Source: Thermomicrobiales bacterium | GTDB lineage: Bacteria > Chloroflexota > Chloroflexia > Thermomicrobiales > UBA6265 | Length of the DNA: 64,000 bases | Assembly (NCBI GenBank): GCA_023957115.1 | Contig: JAMLHN010000005.1 | Coordinates: forward strand, 62,001 to 126,000 | Direction: 5' to 3' | Notes under the pieces: model-generated | Seen by the model: only the letters and a program-made list of their open reading frames with translations | The model's database searches: none | Told to the model about the DNA's origin: nothing | In this document: positions 59,914-64,000 of the stretch, one piece after another | Position numbering within the stretch: the first letter of the stretch is position 1 | Layout of the letters: each line of letters begins with the position of its first letter | Made by a program: the position numbers and the translations under genes

Positions 59914-61098
59914 ATGAGCAGTCTCGATAAACTCGCAGTCGATTTGTCGAAGAGTCGTGCTTCTCGTCGCCGGTTCCTTGGCACTGCCGCCGCCGCTGGA
60001 TTGGCCGTTCCCATGATGGGCGGTCTCGGTCGCCTCAGCGCCGTAGCGCAGGACGAAGCCCGAAATTCAGTCGTCTGGGTGTCGCCGCGGGGAACCCTGG
60101 AAGTGCTGGACGACTATCCGTACTGGGTTGCCAAGCAATTCGGCTATTTCGGTGATATCGAAACCGAGATTCTGCCGGCCATTCTCGAGTCGACCTCGTC
60201 TGCCAAGAACGTCGTCGACGGCGATGCCGATATGTCCTATGTCTCGCCGGGCGTCTTCGCTGACGCGGTGAGCCAGGGGCTCGATCTCGTCTCGGTCTTC
60301 CAGATGGGCGCCTATGACGTCTTCGATATTGCGCTGCCGAAGGGGAACCCGGATGGGATCACTACCCCCGCGGATCTCGAAGGCAAGACCGTTGTCCTTG
60401 GTGATATCGGTTGGGCCGCCATCGTCGACCCCATGATCGTGCAGGCGGGTGGCGATCCGTCCCAGGTCAACTATGTGGCCGCGGGTTCCGGATGGGCGCA
60501 GACGCTCGAAGCCGGCCAGGCCGATGCCGCCCTCTCCTGGGAGGGTCTTCGCGCGCAGTGGCTTGCGACCGGTCTCGATTTCGACTACATCCTCGGGTAT
60601 GAGTGGTCGGTCTTCCCGGCGAACTCATTCCAAATCCGTCGCGGTGACTTCGAGGATGCCAGTCTCACCGAGCTCTACACCAACTACCTCAAGGGGTGGG
60701 CAATGGGGCTCGAGTTCGGCTATCAGAATCCGGTAGCCGCAACCCAGATCACCATGGAAGAGCCGTCGATCTCGGCTGCGTTGACCGATACCTTCCAGGA
60801 CCTCAATGTTGCGGTCGAGTCACTCTGGCAGCTCGCCAATGTCTATCGTGGCGACTGGGACTCGCGTGAAGGTTGGGGCTGGGCAAGCATCGAGGGTTGG
60901 CAGTCGTTCTTCGACGCCAGCGCGCAGGCGATGGGCGCCGACCCGATCGATGCGTCCACCGTGGTCTTCAACGACTATGTCGCTGGGGCAAACGAGTTCG
61001 ACCAGGAGCAAGTCATTGCTGACGCCTCCGGGTTCGAGCTCAGCGAGGCATTCGCGGCTGTCGCGGCGCCGGAAGGCGCCGGTCTCGCCGCAAGCTAG
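59914..61098 (+). CDS. NitT/TauT-type ABC substrate-binding protein (Tat-exported, NMT1/RibY-like)
   Basis: The product has 394 residues. The Tat signal is ASRRRFLGTAAAAGLAVPMM (about 17-36). Mature features match NMT1/SsuA-like proteins: a strand then PYWVAKQFGYFGDIETEIL, GDADMSYVSPGVFADAVSQG and LEGKTVVLGDIGWAAIVDPM. The group binds thiamine or riboflavin precursors, aliphatic sulfonates or similar small molecules; the ligand here is unknown. It is third in the operon, with AGGAGG eight to nine bases before the ATG. Confidence 0.88.
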   Translation: MSSLDKLAVDLSKSRASRRRFLGTAAAAGLAVPMMGGLGRLSAVAQDEARNSVVWVSPRGTLEVLDDYPYWVAKQFGYFGDIETEILPAILESTSSAKNVVDGDADMSYVSPGVFADAVSQGLDLVSVFQMGAYDVFDIALPKGNPDGITTPADLEGKTVVLGDIGWAAIVDPMIVQAGGDPSQVNYVAAGSGWAQTLEAGQADAALSWEGLRAQWLATGLDFDYILGYEWSVFPANSFQIRRGDFEDASLTELYTNYLKGWAMGLEFGYQNPVAATQITMEEPSISAALTDTFQDLNVAVESLWQLANVYRGDWDSREGWGWASIEGWQSFFDASAQAMGADPIDASTVVFNDYVAGANEFDQEQVIADASGFELSEAFAAVAAPEGAGLAAS

Positions 61099-61163
61099 GC
61101 GCAGTACGTCTACACGTGAGATGATCCAGCGCTCACGAATGGCGATGGTTGTCCACGGCAAGG

Positions 61164-61206
61164 AAGAGCCGGGTGGTATGGCTCGATGCCGCACCGCCCG
61201 GCTCTT
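61164..61206. terminator. Imperfect hairpin after the binding-protein gene
   Basis: AAGAGCCGGGTGGT (61164-61177) pairs with ACCGCCCGGCTCTT (61193-61206) with one G-T type mismatch. The stem sits between the binding-protein gene and the VOC-like gene and ends in TT before GTATG. Confidence 0.6.
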
Positions 61207-61247
61207 GTATGACTGACATGCGGACACGCGTCCCAACGAGGAGCAAC

Positions 61248-61634
61248 ATGGGAACACGCACCTTTCATCATGTCGGATTGCGGGCGTTCGACCCGCAACC
61301 GAAAGAGAACTTTGTCGAGGCGACGCGTGTTTGGGTGACCAACCCGGACGACGATCCTCGCAAGATCGAATGGCTCCGATACGAACCGGATAGCTGGCTC
61401 AGCGAAGAGTTCAAGAACTCGCCGCATGTGGCCTATGTAGTGGACGACATCGACCCCTGGATCGCCGGCAAGAAAATGGCCATCGAACCGTTCGAGGTCG
61501 GCGATCCGGCCTTCGTCCGGGTCGCATTCGTCTGGGAAGATGGCTGGGTGGCCGAGTATATGGCGTTCAAGCCGGGTGTCGCCTGGTTCGATCCGGACGA
61601 CCAGGGCACGGCGCGTGCCGCTGGCCAGGACTAG
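61248..61634 (+). CDS. VOC-superfamily (glyoxalase-like) protein (128 aa)
   Basis: The ATG at 61248 has GAGGAG just upstream. The start RTFHHVGLRAFDPQPKENF holds the His typical of VOC proteins, and the later HVAYVVDDIDPWIAGKKMAI and VRVAFVWEDGWVAEYMAFKP fit the babbab repeats with a C-terminal Glu ligand. VOC enzymes include isomerases, dioxygenases and lyases. The partner sugar-type genes downstream suggest epimerase or isomerase work, which is inference. The next gene begins about 50 bp later. Confidence 0.7.
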   Translation: MGTRTFHHVGLRAFDPQPKENFVEATRVWVTNPDDDPRKIEWLRYEPDSWLSEEFKNSPHVAYVVDDIDPWIAGKKMAIEPFEVGDPAFVRVAFVWEDGWVAEYMAFKPGVAWFDPDDQGTARAAGQD

Positions 61635-61684
61635 CGAGTAAGCGTAGATCCGCAGAGATCGAGGAACGGAGGAAGGAATTCACC

Positions 61685-62503
61685 ATGGCCGACCGGCTTA
61701 CGTTTTGCACGAATAGTCATCACACCTACACGCTGGAGGAGTCGCTCGCTGCCGCGGCTGCTGCTGGGTACAAGAACATCGAGCTGACCTCGGTGCCGGG
61801 TTGGACCGAGCATGTCCGCCGCGATGCCACCGACGAAGAGCTCGCGCATGTGAAGGATCTGCTGAAGAAGTACGGGTTGACTGCGGTCAGCTTTGCCGGT
61901 CATTCGGATATGGCATCCGATACCGGGGTCGCCGAGTTTCGCAAGGCGCTCGATGTCGCGCACAAGCTCGGAATTGGCTACGTCACCACCAGTACTGGTG
62001 GTCATGACGCCTCATCGTCCGGCTCGCTCGACGAGCAACGAGAGGCCTTCCTGGCACGCATTCGCCCGCTCTGCGACGAAGCGGCTGAGAAGGGCATCAC
62101 CATTTGCCTGGAGACCCACGGCGGCCTGGTGGCCAATGGCGCCATCTCGGCCGAGCTTGTCAAGCTGATCGATAAGCCCAACATCGGCGTCAACTACGAT
62201 CCGGGAACGTGATCCACTACGGCGCGACCGATCCGGCAACGGATATCGAGGCCGCCGCGCCCTATCGTGAAGCACATGCATGCCAAAGACCAGATCGGTG
62301 GACCGGGTGTCTGGAACTTCCCGGCGGCTGGTACCGGAGAAGTCAACTTCGATGCCATCTTCGCCGCGCTGGACGAAGTCGGATTCGACGGCCCGGTCTC
62401 GGTCGAGATCGAGTTCACCGGCGAACCGTGGCCCCCGCTCGCCGAGGTCGAAGCCGCCGCAAAATCCGCCCACGACTTCCTGCGGAAGTTTGTGCCAGCG
62501 TAG
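61685..62503 (+). pseudogene. TIM-barrel sugar isomerase/epimerase (AP-endonuclease 2-like), two compensating frameshifts
   Basis: The first 175 residues are a xylose-isomerase-like barrel: DRLTFCTNSHHTYTLEESLA, then GYKNIELTSVPGW, VSFAGHSDMASDTGVAEFRK, VTTSTGGHDASS and ICLETHGGLVANG. At about 62207 the frame breaks: VNYDPGT-stop should read VNYDPGNVIHYGATDPATDI, found one frame over. Near 62267 it shifts back to give KHMHAKDQIGGPGVWNFPAA with GEVNFDAIFAAL, ending FLRKFVPA. Two opposite single-base changes 60 bp apart inside an otherwise well-kept gene look like sequencing indels or a damaged gene. The product would interconvert a keto sugar or sugar acid. Confidence 0.75.
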
Positions 62504-62515
62504 GCGACAATCGCG

Positions 62516-62596
62516 AGCAGTCAGCAGTCAGCAGTCAGCAGTCAGCAGTCAGCAGTCAGCAGTCAGCAGTCAGCAGTCAGCAGTCAGCAGTCAGCA
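62516..62596. repeat. Heptamer tandem repeat AGCAGTC, about 11.5 copies
   Basis: An unbroken run of the seven-base unit starts 12 bases after the upstream stop. The same words in inverse orientation lie at 63006-63028, beyond the next gene. There are no spacers, so it is not CRISPR. Confidence 0.9.
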
Positions 62597-62629
62597 AGGG
62601 CGTGCATGACCGGGAATTCACGACATGCA

Positions 62630-63010
62630 ATGACTCAAGTCAAGAGCTATAGAGACTTGCGAGCCTGGCAAAGTGCCATGGACTTTGTGGTGCTCGTTTA
62701 CCGGGAATCGGATCGCTGGCCAGCCACAGAACAGTACGGGCTGACTCAACAGGTGAGGCGATGCAGTGTTTCGGTCCCATCGAACATTGCCGAAGGGCAG
62801 GGGCGTCGAAACGATCGTGAATTCGCCCGTTTTCTGCGAATCGCCCACGGATCCTTGCAGGAAGCGGAAACTCAAATCATGCTGGCCCGGCGGTTGGGAT
62901 ATTGCGAACCAGAGACAGAGGATGTGTTGCTGGCCGCTGCCGGTGACCTTGGTCGAATGATCCAAGGTTTGGTTCGCATCGTTGCCCGGTCTTCGGCAGA
63001 CGATCGCTGA
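62630..63010 (+). CDS. Four-helix-bundle protein (23S rRNA intervening-sequence/S23 family), second
   Basis: The product has 126 residues from the ATG at 62630; another ATG is at 62606, and neither has a clear ribosome binding site. The family core is complete: YRDLRAWQSAMDFVVLVYRE, GLTQQVRRCSVSVPSNIAEG, NDREFARFLRIAHGSLQEAE and ILARR-type final helices. It is clearly homologous to the 55784 gene. It is bracketed by the AGCAGTC array (62516-62596) and an inverse GCTGACTGC block (63006-63028), which also contains its stop codon. It is a small nucleic-acid-linked protein of unknown function. Confidence 0.85.
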   Translation: MTQVKSYRDLRAWQSAMDFVVLVYRESDRWPATEQYGLTQQVRRCSVSVPSNIAEGQGRRNDREFARFLRIAHGSLQEAETQIMLARRLGYCEPETEDVLLAAAGDLGRMIQGLVRIVARSSADDR

Positions 63011-63028
63011 CTGCTGGCGGCTGACTGC
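63006..63028. repeat. Inverse partner of the AGCAGTC array
   Basis: GCTGACTGCT followed by GGCGGCTGACTGC is the reverse complement of two array units (GCAGTCAGC...AGCAGTCAGC) with three changed bases between. It overlaps the stop codon of the second four-helix-bundle gene. Confidence 0.65.
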
Positions 63029-63044
63029 AAAAATGGGGGAAACC

Positions 63045-64000
63045 ATGAAAGTAGCAATTCTTGGTGCGGGATTTATGGGAGGCACGCATGCGCGGGCATT
63101 CCAGCAGGTTCCCGGGGTGGAGATTGCGGCGATCTATGCGCATTCCGATCGTCGCGCGGCGCCGCTGGCGCAGGAGCTGGGTACGACCTACACGGACCGT
63201 ATCGACAGGATCCTGAACGACGATTCGATCGATGCCATCGACAACTGTTTGCCGACCCCGGAGCACCGTCCGCTCACCGAGGCGGCTCTGGCGGCCGGCA
63301 AGCATGTCCTGTTGGAAAAACCGATTGCATTGACCGATGCCGATGCCGCCGCCCTCGTGGCAGCGTCGGACGCCTCGGATAAGGTGTTCATGCTGGCCCA
63401 TGTACTGCGCTTCTGGCCCGAGTACATCGAGCTGCAAAAGATTGCGACGGACGGCACGATCGGCGAACTGCGGAGTGGCGTTGCCTACCGGCGGCAACCG
63501 TTCCCGGCCTGGTCGGAGCTGTTCGCTCGCTCGGATCTTACCGGCGGCGCGGTCATCGACATGATGATCCATGATATCGACGCGGCTAATTGGGTCTTCG
63601 GTACCCCGGTCTCCGTCACGGCAAACGGAATCCGCAATCCTCGCTCCAACGGATGGGATCAGGTCCAGGTGCTGATCGACTACGGCACGGCGTCGGCGCT
63701 GATCGATGGTGGCATGATGATGCCAGATTCATACCCCTTCTCGTCGACTTTGCAGGTGCTCGGATCTGACGGATTCGTGCAATACGATTTCCGCGCCGGT
63801 GGACGAAGTGTGGAAGAAGCCGGGGGCACCAACGAGCTTGCACTCTATCCGGCAGAAGGGGATCCCAAGACCCTGGAGGTTGCCCAGAAGGACCCCTATC
63901 TGGCCGAGATCGAATATTTCGTCGAATGCGTACGGAGTGGAAAACCGGCCACGCGCGCCACACCGGCCGCGGCCCGGCTCGCCCTCGCGACCGCCCTCGC
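63045..64000 (+). CDS. Gfo/Idh/MocA-family NAD(P)-dependent sugar oxidoreductase (partial, runs off the window)
   Basis: The ATG at 63045 follows GGGGGA. The frame is open to the window end (318 codons), so the C-terminus is missing. It has the N-terminal MKVAILGAGFMGGTHARAFQ, then IDNCLPTPEHRPLTEAALAA, the signature GKHVLLEKPIALTDADAAAL with the catalytic-type EKP Lys, and GGAVIDMMIHDIDAANWVFG with the HD..D substrate-region. Such enzymes oxidise sugars, inositols or sugar acids. Grouping with the TIM-barrel isomerase and VOC-like gene suggests an inositol- or keto-sugar-type pathway, with identity unproven. Confidence 0.92.
   Translation, partial: MKVAILGAGFMGGTHARAFQQVPGVEIAAIYAHSDRRAAPLAQELGTTYTDRIDRILNDDSIDAIDNCLPTPEHRPLTEAALAAGKHVLLEKPIALTDADAAALVAASDASDKVFMLAHVLRFWPEYIELQKIATDGTIGELRSGVAYRRQPFPAWSELFARSDLTGGAVIDMMIHDIDAANWVFGTPVSVTANGIRNPRSNGWDQVQVLIDYGTASALIDGGMMMPDSYPFSSTLQVLGSDGFVQYDFRAGGRSVEEAGGTNELALYPAEGDPKTLEVAQKDPYLAEIEYFVECVRSGKPATRATPAAARLALATAL

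Noticed and set aside
62516-62596. CRISPR array
   Set aside because: The units are seven bases with no spacers, and no cas gene is near.

Overview
This is a GC-rich bacterial chromosome window. Start codons ATG, GTG and TTG are mixed and usually follow clear GGAG-type ribosome binding sites. Secreted proteins often carry Thr/Pro/Glu-rich linkers beginning ATP(V), and binding proteins carry twin-arginine signals. A caa3-type oxidase operon, Uma2, EfeO/FTR1 iron genes and many sugar-acid and ABC genes fit an aerobic heterotroph of the Chloroflexota (Thermomicrobia-like). That placement is an inference from gene style; there is no rRNA or other marker in the window. I saw no tRNA, rRNA, CRISPR, prophage or classical IS transposase.

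Layout. 1-14 kb: surface/secreted repeat proteins, a MidA-type methyltransferase, a frameshifted enolase-superfamily dehydratase, a D-amino-acid-oxidase-type flavoprotein, a methyltransferase, a zinc-ribbon/beta-propeller membrane protein and NAD(P)HX epimerase. 14-18 kb: a sunset-like acidic membrane protein and argS. 18-24.4 kb: the oxidase operon ctaC-ctaD-ctaE-ctaF-ctaG plus two membrane proteins of unknown function. 24.4-31.5 kb: a frameshifted GMC oxidoreductase overlapping a proline-racemase-family epimerase, then Uma2, MFS, M28 peptidase and an exonuclease. 31.6-35.2 kb: EfeO-like and FTR1 iron uptake. 35.6-39.8 kb: 2-oxoglutarate dehydrogenase E1 and E2. 39.9-46.9 kb: ferritin-like protein, MATE exporter, DUF3037 and HipA-like kinase, Met-rich cupredoxin, and a small DUF542/heme-copper-like cluster that may handle nitric oxide. 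47-50.2 kb: M24 protein, HPF-like protein, XRE regulator, universal stress protein. 50.3-64 kb: two ABC importers (one sugar type with three permease genes, one NitT/TauT type) interleaved with SDR, flavoprotein, VOC-like, TIM-barrel isomerase and Gfo/Idh genes, which together look like uptake and oxidation of an unidentified small organic solute.

The most unusual structure is non-coding. Short quasi-periodic repeats sit right at the 3' ends of many genes, sometimes supplying the stop codon. Both four-helix-bundle (23S rRNA intervening-sequence-type) genes in the window are bracketed by inverted copies of such repeats, and one arm lies inside the reading frame of the next gene. This looks like a small mobile or formerly mobile cassette. 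A separate MITE-like family has three copies or fragments. Four genes carry apparent frameshifts, three of them as closely spaced pairs. Those could be sequencing indels, so the pseudogene calls are provisional.
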